This document shows positions 31,630 through 39,694 of a DNA stretch of 44,269 nt, piece by piece. The stretch comes from Nocardioides sp. REDSEA-S33_B3 (GTDB taxonomy: Bacteria > Actinomycetota > Actinomycetes > Propionibacteriales > Nocardioidaceae). Under the pieces are notes generated by a model that was given only the letters and a program-made list of their open reading frames with translations, searched no databases and had not been told where the DNA came from. The translations under genes and the position numbers were made by a program. The stretch is taken from assembly GCA_001627335.1 (NCBI GenBank), contig LUPK01000037.1, positions 1 to 44,269 on the forward strand, written 5' to 3'. Position 1 is the stretch's first letter. Each line of letters opens with the position of its first letter.

Positions 31630-32718
31630 TCAGGCGTCGAAGTCGACGGTGAGCTCGTCGGAGACCGGGAAGGTCTGGCAGGTCAGGACGAAGCCGCGGG
31701 CGACCTCGTCGGGGTCCAGGGCATAGTTGCGGCGCATGTCTGCCTCGCCGGCGGTGACCCTGGCGCGGCAGGTGCCGCACACCCCGCCCTTGCAGGCGTA
31801 CGGGACGTCGCCGCGTGCCGCCGCGGCGGAGTCGAGCAGGTCGCGTCCTCGCGGCATGGGTGTGGTCGTCGACCTGCCGTCGAGGACCACCGTCACCTGG
31901 CTGACGTCGCCCTCGATGACTTCGTCGTGGTGGCGCACCTCGGGCGGGGGCTCGTCGACGAAGAAGAGCTCCGCGTGCACCCGCTCCTCGGGGACCCCCA
32001 GGTCGGCGAGGACCGCGCGGGCGTCGACGACCATGCCGAACGGGCCGCACAGCCAGACGTGGTCCACGGCGGCCAGGGGCACTAGCGCCGTCAGCAAGCG
32101 ACGCAGCCGCTCGGCGTCGAGCCGTCCGGAGAAGAGGTCGACGGCCCGCGGCTCCCGCGACAGGACGTGGACGAGCTCCAGCTGCGTCGGGTGCCGGTCC
32201 TTCAGGTCGGCCAGCTCCTCGGCGAACATCACCGAGCCCGCCGTCCGGTTGCCGTAGAGCAGCGTGACCCGCGCGTCGGGACGGGCCAGCACCGACGAGG
32301 CGATCGACAGCATCGGGGTGATCCCGGACCCGGCTGCGATGCAGAGGTGCCGGCCACCCGCGGCCGGGTCGGCGCGGAAGCGGCCCGAGGGCGGCTGGAC
32401 CTCGACGACGTCACCGGGCCGCACCTCGCGCACCAGCCAGGAGGAGAAGAGCCCGCCGGGAACCTCGCGCACGCCGACCCGCGGCGGCTGCCCGACCGCG
32501 GCGCAGATGGAGTAGGTACGACGGTGCTCGCGGCCGTCGATCATCCGTCGCAGCGTCAGCGACTGGCCCGCCGCGAAGTCGAACCGCTCACGCAGCTCCT
32601 CGGGCACGTCGAAGGTGACCGCGACCGAGTCGTCGGTGAGCGCCTCGACGGCCGCGACGGTCAACGGGTAGAAGGCGCGGGCGCGAGGGGCGACGGTCTC
32701 GTCCTCGAGCGCGGTCAT
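31630..32718 (-). CDS. paaE: Phenylacetyl-CoA epoxidase reductase PaaE
   Basis: 362 aa. An FAD/NAD(P) ferredoxin-reductase module (EHRRTYSICAAVGQPPRVGV flavin motif RxYS; CIAAGSGITPMLSIASSVLA NAD motif; VWLCGPFGMVVDARAVL) is followed by a C-terminal plant-type 2Fe-2S domain with cysteines in YACKGGVCGTCRARV and TCQ. It passes electrons from NADPH to the PaaAC di-iron centre. Last gene of the paaABCDE operon; its ATG overlaps the paaD stop by one base (TGATG). Confidence 0.95.
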   Translation of the reverse strand: MTALEDETVAPRARAFYPLTVAAVEALTDDSVAVTFDVPEELRERFDFAAGQSLTLRRMIDGREHRRTYSICAAVGQPPRVGVREVPGGLFSSWLVREVRPGDVVEVQPPSGRFRADPAAGGRHLCIAAGSGITPMLSIASSVLARPDARVTLLYGNRTAGSVMFAEELADLKDRHPTQLELVHVLSREPRAVDLFSGRLDAERLRRLLTALVPLAAVDHVWLCGPFGMVVDARAVLADLGVPEERVHAELFFVDEPPPEVRHHDEVIEGDVSQVTVVLDGRSTTTPMPRGRDLLDSAAAARGDVPYACKGGVCGTCRARVTAGEADMRRNYALDPDEVARGFVLTCQTFPVSDELTVDFDA

Positions 32719-33227
32719 CAGATCTCCTTGACGTGCTCGAACGGCTCGGCGCAGGCGGTGCAGCGGTACATCGCCTTGCACGCCGTCGCGCCGAACTCCG
32801 AGACGAGCTCCGTCGCGGAGGATCCGCACCGCGGGCAGCAGAGCGCGCGTCGGGTGTGCAGCAGCGTCAGCGCGACCGGCGCTCCGGCCTCCGCACGCTC
32901 CACGGGCCCGGGGGCCGACAGTCCGTGCGCCCGCAGCGCCTCGCGCCCGGCCTCGGAGATCCATTCGCTGGACCACGCGGGGCTCAGGCTCACCCGGACG
33001 TGGACCTCGGCGTACCCGGCGCGCAGCAGGGCCCGCTCGAGGTCGTCGCGCATGGTGGCCATCGCCGGGCAGCCGGAGTACGTCGGGGTGATCGTCACCG
33101 TGACCCGGTCGCCGTCCCGGTCGACCTCGCGCAGGACGCCGAGGTCGGCGAGGGTGAGCATCGGCATCTCGGGGTCGGTGACCTGCGCCGCGACCTCGCG
33201 CGCGTCGAGCAGCGCCACGGCGCTCAC
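32718..33227 (-). CDS. paaD: PaaD, Fe-S maturation-type subunit of the phenylacetate epoxidase system
   Basis: 169 aa. The N-terminal DUF59/MIP18 domain (VTDPEMPMLTLADLGVLREV; TPTYSGCPAMATMRDDLERA with the reactive Cys) is followed by a C-terminal zinc ribbon, CCPRCGSS and YRCTACAEPF. The GTG start overlaps the paaC stop (GTGA). It is thought to mature the iron cofactor of the complex rather than catalyse epoxidation. Confidence 0.93.
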   Translation of the reverse strand: MSAVALLDAREVAAQVTDPEMPMLTLADLGVLREVDRDGDRVTVTITPTYSGCPAMATMRDDLERALLRAGYAEVHVRVSLSPAWSSEWISEAGREALRAHGLSAPGPVERAEAGAPVALTLLHTRRALCCPRCGSSATELVSEFGATACKAMYRCTACAEPFEHVKEI

Positions 33228-34135
33228 CACAGCCCCAGGGGGTGTGCTCGGGCGACCACCTGCATCTCGGCGAGCATCCGCGACAGGGCCTCGGTGTGCC
33301 GACCCTCGCGGCCGGCGCAGCCTGCCGCGCGACCGACCTGCGTGACGACCGGCCGCTCGACCTCCGCCACGGCCAGCACCTGGTCGACGACGGCACCGAC
33401 CTCCCCCGCGAGCGACTGCGGGTCGGGGCCGAGGCCCTGGCGCTCGGCAGCCAGCTCCTCGGCACTCCCCTCGAAGAGCTCGTCGTGGAAGGCCATCACG
33501 GCCTCCAGCCCGGCGACCACCCGGCGACGGGACTCCTCGGTGCCCTGCGCGAGGGTCACGAACCAGCGGGCGGCGTAGTCGCGGTGGTAGGTCACCTCCT
33601 TGACGCCCTTGGCGGCGATCGCGGCGAGCACCTGGTCGCGGCTGGCGGTGAGTCGCTGCAGCAGCGCGAGTCGGTGGCAGGAGAAGACCAGCAGCCGCGC
33701 GATGGTCTCGCCGAAGTCGCCGGGTGGCACCTCGACCATCCGCACGTTGCGGAAGTCGCGGTCGTCTCGGAAGAACGCGAGCGCGTCCTCCGGCGGCACC
33801 GGCGACCCTGCGGGCAGCACCGGCACCAGGCCGGGGTCGGCGGCCGCGGCGCGGGCCAGCAGCAGCCGGGCCTGACCGAGGAGGTCGAGGGCGATGTTGG
33901 CCAGCGCGATGTCGTCCTCGAGGTCGGGCGCGTTGCTGCACCACTCGATCAGCCGCTGGCTCAGCACCAGGGCGTCGTCGCCGAGCAGCAGCGCGTAGGC
34001 ACCGAGCTCGCGGGGGTCGACACCGTCGGGGACGGTGAGGTCGACCCCGGCCAGGGGGTCCTCGAAGGAGGTCCCGAAGGCCCAGCCCTCGCTCTCTGTC
34101 AGCAGTCCGTCGTAGACGGAGTCGTCGTGGCTCAT
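33224..34135 (-). CDS. paaC: PaaC, structural subunit of phenylacetyl-CoA epoxidase
   Basis: 303 aa, ferritin-like helical protein. Typical segments are AYALLLGDDALVLSQRLIEW, DIALANIALDLLGQARLLLA, FSCHRLALLQRL and KEVTYHRDYAARWFVTLAQG. It lacks a full di-iron ligand set and pairs with PaaA. The C-terminus ends near ARAHPLGLW. Position and overlaps in the operon match the standard A-B-C-D-E order. Confidence 0.93.
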   Translation of the reverse strand: MSHDDSVYDGLLTESEGWAFGTSFEDPLAGVDLTVPDGVDPRELGAYALLLGDDALVLSQRLIEWCSNAPDLEDDIALANIALDLLGQARLLLARAAAADPGLVPVLPAGSPVPPEDALAFFRDDRDFRNVRMVEVPPGDFGETIARLLVFSCHRLALLQRLTASRDQVLAAIAAKGVKEVTYHRDYAARWFVTLAQGTEESRRRVVAGLEAVMAFHDELFEGSAEELAAERQGLGPDPQSLAGEVGAVVDQVLAVAEVERPVVTQVGRAAGCAGREGRHTEALSRMLAEMQVVARAHPLGLW

Positions 34136-34143
34136 CGTCGGTC

Positions 34144-34437
34144 TCACATGTGGGGGACGTCGTCGGGCAGGGAGTAGAACGTGGGGTGCCGGTAGACCTT
34201 GTCGCCGGCCGGCGCGAAGAGCGGGTCCTTCTCGTCCGGGCTCGAGGCGGTGATCGCGTCCGCGCGCACGACCCAGATGCTCACGCCCTCGTTGCGGCGG
34301 GTGTAGACGTCGCGGGCGTTGCGCACGGCCGAGGCGTCGTCGGCCGCGTGCAACGAGCCGACGTGGACGTGGTTGAGCCCGCGCTTGCCGCGCACGAACA
34401 CCTCGTACAGCGGCCACTCGCCCTGCGGTGCGGTCAT
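34144..34437 (-). CDS. paaB: PaaB, small subunit of phenylacetyl-CoA epoxidase
   Basis: 97 aa. [40 protein letters not shown] and [14 protein letters not shown] are the conserved PaaB core. It bridges PaaAC heterodimers. The ATG overlaps the paaA stop by 4 nt. Confidence 0.95.
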   Translation of the reverse strand: MTAPQGEWPLYEVFVRGKRGLNHVHVGSLHAADDASAVRNARDVYTRRNEGVSIWVVRADAITASSPDEKDPLFAPAGDKVYRHPTFYSLPDDVPHM

Positions 34438-35408
34438 GCCGTCGCCTCCTGCTCGTGCCGCTCCTGCTGCTCGTGCCGCTGCTTGGCGGCGTACGCCGTC
34501 GCGGCCTCCCTGACCCAGGCTCCCTCGTCGTTGGCGCGCTGCCGGTGCGTCAGCCGCTGGGCGTTGCACGGACCCTCGCCGCCGATGACGGCGCGGAGCT
34601 CCTCCCAGTCGGGCTGGGTGAAGTCGTGGTGTCCGCGCTCCTCGTTCCAGACGAGCCCCGGGTCGGGCAGCGTCACGCCGAGCACCTCGGCCTGGGGCAC
34701 GGTCATGTCGACGAACTTCTGCCGCAGCTCGTCGTTGGTGTCGCGCTTGATGCCCCACGCCATCGACTGGGCGGTGTTGGGCGAGTCGTCGTCGGGCGGG
34801 CCGAACATCATCAGCGCCGGCCACCAGAAGCGGTCGACCGACTCCTGCACCATCGCGCGCTGCTCGTCGGTGCCGCGCATCATCGTCATCAGAAGCTCGA
34901 AGCCCTGCCGCTGGTGGAAGGACTCCTCCTTGCAGACGCGGATCATCGCCCGCCCGTAGGGACCGTAGGAGGTGCGGCACAGCGGCACCTGGTTGCAGAT
35001 CGCCGCCCCGTCGACCAGCCAGCCGATCGTGCCGACGTCGGCGTACGAGAGCGTCGGGTAGTTGAAGATCGAGGAGTACTTCTGCTGGCCGGTGAGCAGC
35101 TTCTCGACCAGCTCGGCCCGGGAGACCCCGAGCGTCTCGGCGGCGGAGTAGAGGTAGAGCCCGTGCCCGGCCTCGTCCTGCACCTTGGCCAGCAGCACCG
35201 CCTTGCGGCGCAGCGAGGGCGCCCGGGTCAGCCAGTTGCCCTCCGGCTGCATGCCGATGATCTCCGAGTGCGCGTGCTGGGCGATCTGGCGCACCAGCGT
35301 CCTCCGGTAGCCCTCGGGCATCCAGTCGCGCGGCTCGATCCGGTCGTGCCGCGCGATCACCGCCTCGAAGTGCCGCTCCAGCTCCTCGTCCGTCGCCGTG
35401 CCCGCCAT
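34434..35408 (-). CDS. paaA: PaaA, catalytic subunit of phenylacetyl-CoA epoxidase
   Basis: 324 aa. The two EXXH di-iron motifs are visible in [20 protein letters not shown] and [38 protein letters not shown] and [20 protein letters not shown] are also characteristic. The complex converts phenylacetyl-CoA to ring 1,2-epoxyphenylacetyl-CoA. The ATG at 35408 has GGAGGAG 3-4 nt upstream. The C-terminus is an unusual HEQ-rich tail ([16 protein letters not shown]). It is the first gene of the operon, preceded by a palindrome. The ligase and hydrolase genes (paaK, paaG, paaZ) are not in the window. Confidence 0.95.
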   Translation of the reverse strand: MAGTATDEELERHFEAVIARHDRIEPRDWMPEGYRRTLVRQIAQHAHSEIIGMQPEGNWLTRAPSLRRKAVLLAKVQDEAGHGLYLYSAAETLGVSRAELVEKLLTGQQKYSSIFNYPTLSYADVGTIGWLVDGAAICNQVPLCRTSYGPYGRAMIRVCKEESFHQRQGFELLMTMMRGTDEQRAMVQESVDRFWWPALMMFGPPDDDSPNTAQSMAWGIKRDTNDELRQKFVDMTVPQAEVLGVTLPDPGLVWNEERGHHDFTQPDWEELRAVIGGEGPCNAQRLTHRQRANDEGAWVREAATAYAAKQRHEQQERHEQEATA

Positions 35409-35447
35409 GCGCTCCTCCAGGGAAGGGGGACCGCGACGACAATTACT

Positions 35448-35459
35448 GACCGCACGGTC
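35448..35459. promoter_or_regulatory. Palindrome upstream of paaA, possible PaaR/TetR operator
   Basis: GACCGCACGGTC (arms GACCG and CGGTC) lies 40 bp before paaA with AT-rich sequence (CAATTACT) next to it that can serve as the -10 region. Repressors of paa operons are often TetR proteins with GC-rich dyads, but no paaR gene is adjacent. Confidence 0.45.
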
Positions 35460-35656
35460 TGGAATGCATGTTGACATGTCCCTTCGCCCGACGCAACGGG
35501 GACGGTCCGGCGATCGCCCCAGCCGATGTCGGCGCGTATCAGCGCGGTGTTCGCTGCCGCCGCGTCCTTCCGCCGCCGCAAGGCGGACCCCCATCCGTCG
35601 GCACTGCCACGGCTTCGCACGACGCATTCGCGGTCGGGGCAAGGCTGCCGAACAGG
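35460..35656. other. Stretch without a recognised gene
   Basis: About 200 bp between the paaA operator and the toxin-antitoxin promoter. Short open frames exist but none has a good start, coding bias or recognisable protein. It marks the left edge of the accessory island. Confidence 0.4.
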
Positions 35657-35684
35657 GTGTGACACCACGGCTAGGTGTTACACT
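35657..35684 (+). promoter_or_regulatory. Operator and -10 box of the VapBC-type operon
   Basis: GTGTGACACC (35657-35666) and GGTGTTACAC (35674-35683) form a 10-bp inverted repeat with one mismatch. Its right arm overlaps TACACT (35679-35684), a -10 hexamer 6 nt before the antitoxin ATG. This is the layout expected for autorepression by the antitoxin-toxin complex with a leaderless mRNA. Confidence 0.6.
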
Positions 35685-35690
35685 TTGAGC

Positions 35691-35960
35691 ATGCCGACTA
35701 CGAAGCGCCGGTACCCCGTCACCGAAACACCTGAGGTTTCCGAGGCGCTGCACGCTGCCGCTCGCAGGTGGCCCGCTGACCGCAACAAACCCGCACGCCT
35801 CCTTCGCCGCCTCATCGCAGAAGGCCACAAGAGCATCGACCCCGAGATCGCCGAACGCCGTAGCGACCGTCTCACCGCCATGCAGCGGATCAGCGGCTCC
35901 TACACCGGCCTCTACGAGCCCGGCTATCTCGACGACCTGCGGGCTGAGTGGCCCGAATGA
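35691..35960 (+). CDS. VapB-type antitoxin
   Basis: 89 aa. The N-terminal region [40 protein letters not shown] has the strand-helix-helix pattern of a ribbon-helix-helix DNA-binding domain. The C-terminal part ([20 protein letters not shown]) is the likely toxin-binding tail. Its stop overlaps the PIN-domain start by 4 nt (ATGA). The closest subfamily is not certain. Confidence 0.75.
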   Translation: MPTTKRRYPVTETPEVSEALHAAARRWPADRNKPARLLRRLIAEGHKSIDPEIAERRSDRLTAMQRISGSYTGLYEPGYLDDLRAEWPE

Positions 35961-36337
35961 TCGCTCTCGACGCCGCAGTGCTGATCGCCCTGTTCGATGC
36001 GAACGACGCCCACCACGCGGCGGCAGAGGACCTATTCGCCACTCACCCGACTGAGCCCATGACCATCGGTCCGATCAACGCCGCCGAAGTACTCGTCCGG
36101 GCGGCTCGGGAGAACCGTGACCAGGAGATGTCGGCCGACCTCCGTGCGCTCGGCATTGAGACCACACCTCTACCCGACGATGCCGCTACCCGGCTGGCCC
36201 GACTTCGTGCACACACGCGGGCGAAGATGCCCGACTGTTGTGTGTTGCTGACCGCCGAGCAGACCTCGGCTCGCATTGCCACTTTCGACGAGGGATTGAA
36301 GATGGCGGCTCGTTCCCTTGGGCTAGGAGTCGTCTGA
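35957..36337 (+). CDS. VapC-type PIN-domain toxin
   Basis: 126 aa. The acidic active-site residues of the PIN fold appear in order: [14 protein letters not shown] (first Asp), [16 protein letters not shown] (Glu), [14 protein letters not shown] (Asp) and [14 protein letters not shown] (last Asp). This predicts a Mg2+-dependent RNase that cleaves tRNA, rRNA or mRNA. A GTG three codons upstream is less likely than the ATG overlapping the antitoxin stop. Confidence 0.85.
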   Translation: MIALDAAVLIALFDANDAHHAAAEDLFATHPTEPMTIGPINAAEVLVRAARENRDQEMSADLRALGIETTPLPDDAATRLARLRAHTRAKMPDCCVLLTAEQTSARIATFDEGLKMAARSLGLGVV

Positions 36338-36387
36338 GGTCGTTACGTCCGGCTTGCTGGAAAGATCAGCGAACCACCTGAGGGAAT

Positions 36388-36625
36388 CTCCTGTCAGCCA
36401 AGTCGACCTGGGCCGGCGCGGAAGAGAGGCGCGCGATTGGCGTCTGCAGGTGTGGAACTTCTCTACGACCTCGGCCCGGCGGGTAGGAGCGCTGGAGTCG
36501 ATGACGTGCTCGATGCGGCTGTTGCGTGCTGGAGCGCCAGCCGGTACGCGGCGGGGGTCGCGCTCGCCTACCCGGATCCTCCGGAGGACCTGGGTGACGG
36601 GTGGCCGGCCGCGATTTGGACCTAG
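36388..36625 (+). pseudogene. Decayed C-terminal piece of a DUF429 gene
   Basis: One frame gives LLSAKSTWAGAEERR, like the (H)SKKTWAG..LRR segment of DUF429 proteins. After a one-base frame change near 36430, a second frame gives RLASAGVELLYDLGPAGRSA, GVDDVLDAAVACWSASRYAA and ...PDPPED...AAIWT to the stop, matching the DUF429 end (DDVLDA.a.aWsArR.a.G). The first two thirds of the gene are absent. It sits just after the PIN toxin and is clearly inactive. Confidence 0.65.
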
Positions 36626-36731
36626 TTCCACGGCGCCTCCCTCCGCCGGCGCTCAGCGGGGCAGTTGGTTCAGACAGCCCTCCTGGTTCGACCCTGAATT
36701 GCCGCGTGCTCGGCCAGGCGAGCAGCGCACC

Positions 36732-38180
36732 TCATGGCACTGATGTCATGGGGCACTCGGCCCCGAGCTCGAACAGCAACGCTCTGCCAGCCTCCAATGC
36801 CGCCGAGTAGTAGGCCCTGGTGGGGCTGATGCTGTTGATCCGGTTCTGTAGGCCCCCACCCAGGGAGGCGAGCCCTCCTTCGACGATGCACGCCTGCTCG
36901 ATCGCTCGAGCCTCACCTCGAGACAGACCACTGGCTCCCGGCAACTGCTCCGGGATGAACGTGCGGCCAGCTCGCGCGTGCTGCGCTTGGCGACGCACGA
37001 AGTCGCTGGTGATACCGATGTGGTCGTCCCCCCGGTACACCACGTACGTCGCTGGCCCGCCGACCAGCCCCATGGGCAGCCTGCCCACACGGGTGGGGAG
37101 CGCGGCCAACACCTTCTTCTTCACCGAGTCGGGCAGAGGGAGCCGCTCGGCGACCAGACGAACAGCCTCTGCAGCTCGATCACTTCGCTGAGCGAACTTG
37201 GTGAGCAGCGACGCCGCCTTGGTCCCATCCCCCACCGCCGGCAGCAGGCCCAACGAGGCGATGCCAGCCGAGACGAACTCCCGCTTCCACAAGTTGAGAG
37301 CGACGTCCCTCACGTCCCCGAACACTGCGACGCCGCTAGCAAGGTGTCCCGCTAGATACTCGGGTGACTCGATCTGTTCCAGCCGCAGGCCGGTGTCCAG
37401 GGCACACTCGACGCAATCGCCATACCTGAACCCCGCCTCGCCCGCCGCCAGCTGTTCGTTCGCATCTAGGTCATACGACAGCGGATTGGAACCCCGGTCG
37501 CGCTCAACCGCGTCCTCAAGGCCGTCCTCGTCCGCGTCTGACAACGTCGGATCCGAGCCGAATTCGAGCTCCTCGACGTCAGTCAAGCCGTCCGCATCTG
37601 TATCGACAGCCTACGGATCCATGTCCAGGAAGAGCTCGTCGCCGTCCCAGATCCCGTCACCGTCGGAGTCTTCTACCTGAGGGTTCGAGACCTCGAATGC
37701 GACTAGTCGCATCGTCCCTGCAGCGGGCGGCCATCCGGTCTCGACAGCGTCGTTCAGCCCATCGCCGTCGGTGTCGGCAGCTTGGGGGTCCGACAGGCCC
37801 ACATGAACGGGGAGCCCGTTCCGGTCCTCGACCCAAAGACCGGCCTCATCCCCGTCGCTCAGCCTGTCACCGTCGGTATCGCCAAGCGTCGGATCCGTCC
37901 GATGAATCCTTCCGGCCGACGTGGTCCAGCCAGCTTCCTCAACAGCGTCCGAAAGGCCGTCACCGTCCGTGTCGATGCTTGTCGAGTCGGGTAAACCGTC
38001 GACCGTTGAATCGGAGTCTGGCCTGATCCACCCCGGTACTCCCAGGAGACCGACAGGCGCCACCACTGCCAAGAGGAGCGCGCCTCCGACCAACAAGCTC
38101 ATCCACGCAAGAAGCCGGAATCTCCAACTGGCGACGCGCCTTGTTGGGGCTGGAGCAGGTTCTCGCTCACGCCCCGTCAT
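36732..38180 (-). pseudogene. Polymorphic-toxin-like protein: membrane anchor, TSP3 repeats, pre-toxin region, GIY-YIG-like nuclease; interrupted by an in-frame amber codon
   Basis: The single frame from ATG 38180 to 36732 would encode 482 residues but has TAG at codon 190 (37611-37613). In order: a transmembrane segment (about residues 19-50, LLAWMSLLVGGALLLAVVAP); five or six TSP3-type calcium repeats such as DTDGDGLSDAVEEAGW, DPQAADTDGDGLNDAVETGW and DSDGDGIWDGDE, continuing after the TAG as AVDTDADGLTDVEELEFGSD; a pre-toxin-like stretch (DVRDVALNLWKREFVSAGIA, SLGLLPAVGDGTKAASLLTK); and a C-terminal domain YVVYRGDDHIGITSDFVRRQ, SGLSRGEARAIEQACI, LQNRINSISPTRAYY, which resembles GIY-YIG-like toxin nucleases. 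Other repeats have Gln before the DTD motif, so TAG most simply came from CAG. The ATG overlaps the helicase stop (ATGA). GC is lower than in its neighbours. No immunity gene is seen. Confidence 0.75.
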
Positions 38181-39694
38181 GATGGCGGGCCGGCTTCCTG
38201 ACGGACGCTGACGCAGCCGCGCTGAAAAGCGGAGAGGATCCGCTGATGCGTCTGCCGCGGAAGCGCCCTCGTGCCCGGCTCCCCGACGGGCGTACCTGGG
38301 CGAGCCGCCGCGCCGTCGAGTAGCTCGTCGAGACCAGCCCTGGCGAGCACGAGCAGGCCGTGGGTGGCACGGGTGCAGGTGACGGCCAGCCGCCCGAACG
38401 CGGAGTTGAAGTCGTCGAGCTTGTCGGCGCCAGAGAGCGGATGCAGGGCGATGGTGATGCGGTTGGTCTGCCCCTGCCAGGAGTCGACGGTCGAGGCGAC
38501 GAGCACGCCCTCGGGAAGGCCGAGCTTGTCGGTGAGACGCTCCACGAGGTCGGTGGCGTCGTCGACGGCCTGGTTTCGCGTGGCCAGGATGACGATGAGG
38601 GGGTCGCCGGTCGGGGCGTCGGACGGCATGCGGCGCTCCCCCTCCGGCTCGCCGTCGTTGTCGTAGGTCTGCTCGACGACGGTGAAGCCCTCCTCCAGCA
38701 GCGGGAGGAGCAGTGTCTCGAGGTGGTCCAGCAACGGCTGGTCGATGTCCGGGGCCTCGGCTTCGGCCAACCCCTCGACCTCCAGCAGCGTGGCATGACC
38801 ACCGGCGACGGCGCTCCAGACAGAGCGTGCCGGTTCGCGGAGGTCGGGCAGCTCGATCGTCCGGTCGCCGGGGCCGGCCACGCAGTCGAGCCGGTCCCAG
38901 TCGCCGTAGAACGCCCGCCACAGCGGCAGCTGCTCGGCGGTCGGCCGCCACACGGCGGGCAGGTCGCGGGCGCAGGTGGTCGGAAGTCCCTCGTACGCCG
39001 TCGGCCAGGCTCGGTACGGGTTGTACCCGGGGTCGCCGCGCCACGGGTTCTCCGAGGGGTCGATCGGCGGCAGCTGCCCGACGTCGCCGACACCGACCGC
39101 GACCGGCGCATATCCCTCGACCCCGCTGAAGAGGTGGAGCGGCAGCTGCCACGCCTCGTCGACGAAGAGCACGTCGAAGATCCGCTCCCCGTTGGCGCCC
39201 ACCCCCAGTCGCTCGAGCATCCGGTTCATCTCGTTGAAGACCTTGAACTTGTGCGAGACGCCGAGCACGACACGCGCGCTCTCGGGGATGTTCTTGGACT
39301 TGGTGACGACGGTGCAATCGTCGTCGATGCCGTCGGGCAGCTTCGGCAACCACTTCTCGGAGACGAAGAGGCACACCTTCTCCTCGCCGTACGTCGCCCC
39401 GAGCCGTCGCGCGAGCGGGATGACCTGCTTGTTGGCGAAGGCGGTGACGGCCACCCGCAGACAGTTGGGGTTGGCCAACGCCTCGCCCACCATCTGCACC
39501 AGGGCCACCGACTTCCCCGCGCCGGCGGCCGCTCGCAGCAGGATCTTGTCGTAGGACTCGACCCCGTTGAGCACGCCCATGAGCGCGGCGGTCGCCTCGG
39601 CCGAGGCGATGACGTTAGCGGCGACGGCCTGGCCGTGGTGGCGGGCGTCGTCAGGTACCGGCGCTCCGGGCCGGAACACGACGGGGGCGCTCAC
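38177..39694 (-). CDS. SF1-type DNA/RNA helicase, partner of the Fe-S nuclease
   Basis: 505 aa. Walker A is ILLRAAAGAGKSVALVQMVG (about residues 51-70), Walker B is RIFDVLFVDEAWQLPLHLFS (171-190), motif III-like is VGVGDVGQLPPIDPSENPW, and the C-terminal RecA part has STVDSWQGQTNRITIALHPL (motif V) and FGRLAVTCTRATHGLLVLAR (motif VI). This is the layout of compact SF1 helicases of the UvrD_C_2/UPF1-like type. The GTG start overlaps the stop of the nuclease gene (GTGA), so the two are made together. No nuclease domain is fused. Likely a DNA translocase acting with the upstream nuclease. Confidence 0.85.
   Translation of the reverse strand: MSAPVVFRPGAPVPDDARHHGQAVAANVIASAEATAALMGVLNGVESYDKILLRAAAGAGKSVALVQMVGEALANPNCLRVAVTAFANKQVIPLARRLGATYGEEKVCLFVSEKWLPKLPDGIDDDCTVVTKSKNIPESARVVLGVSHKFKVFNEMNRMLERLGVGANGERIFDVLFVDEAWQLPLHLFSGVEGYAPVAVGVGDVGQLPPIDPSENPWRGDPGYNPYRAWPTAYEGLPTTCARDLPAVWRPTAEQLPLWRAFYGDWDRLDCVAGPGDRTIELPDLREPARSVWSAVAGGHATLLEVEGLAEAEAPDIDQPLLDHLETLLLPLLEEGFTVVEQTYDNDGEPEGERRMPSDAPTGDPLIVILATRNQAVDDATDLVERLTDKLGLPEGVLVASTVDSWQGQTNRITIALHPLSGADKLDDFNSAFGRLAVTCTRATHGLLVLARAGLDELLDGAAARPGTPVGEPGTRALPRQTHQRILSAFQRGCVSVRQEAGPPS

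Noticed and set aside
36323..36631. A 102-codon minus-strand frame next to the toxin gene, considered as an immunity gene.
   Set aside because: It is antisense to the DUF429 remnant, Arg/Ser-rich, has no start signal and no recognisable fold.
36670..36700. TGGTTCGACCCTG resembles the T-arm of a tRNA, a possible att-site remnant of the island.
   Set aside because: No acceptor-stem or anticodon partner could be paired around it and the match is short, so it is not reported as a tRNA or attachment site.
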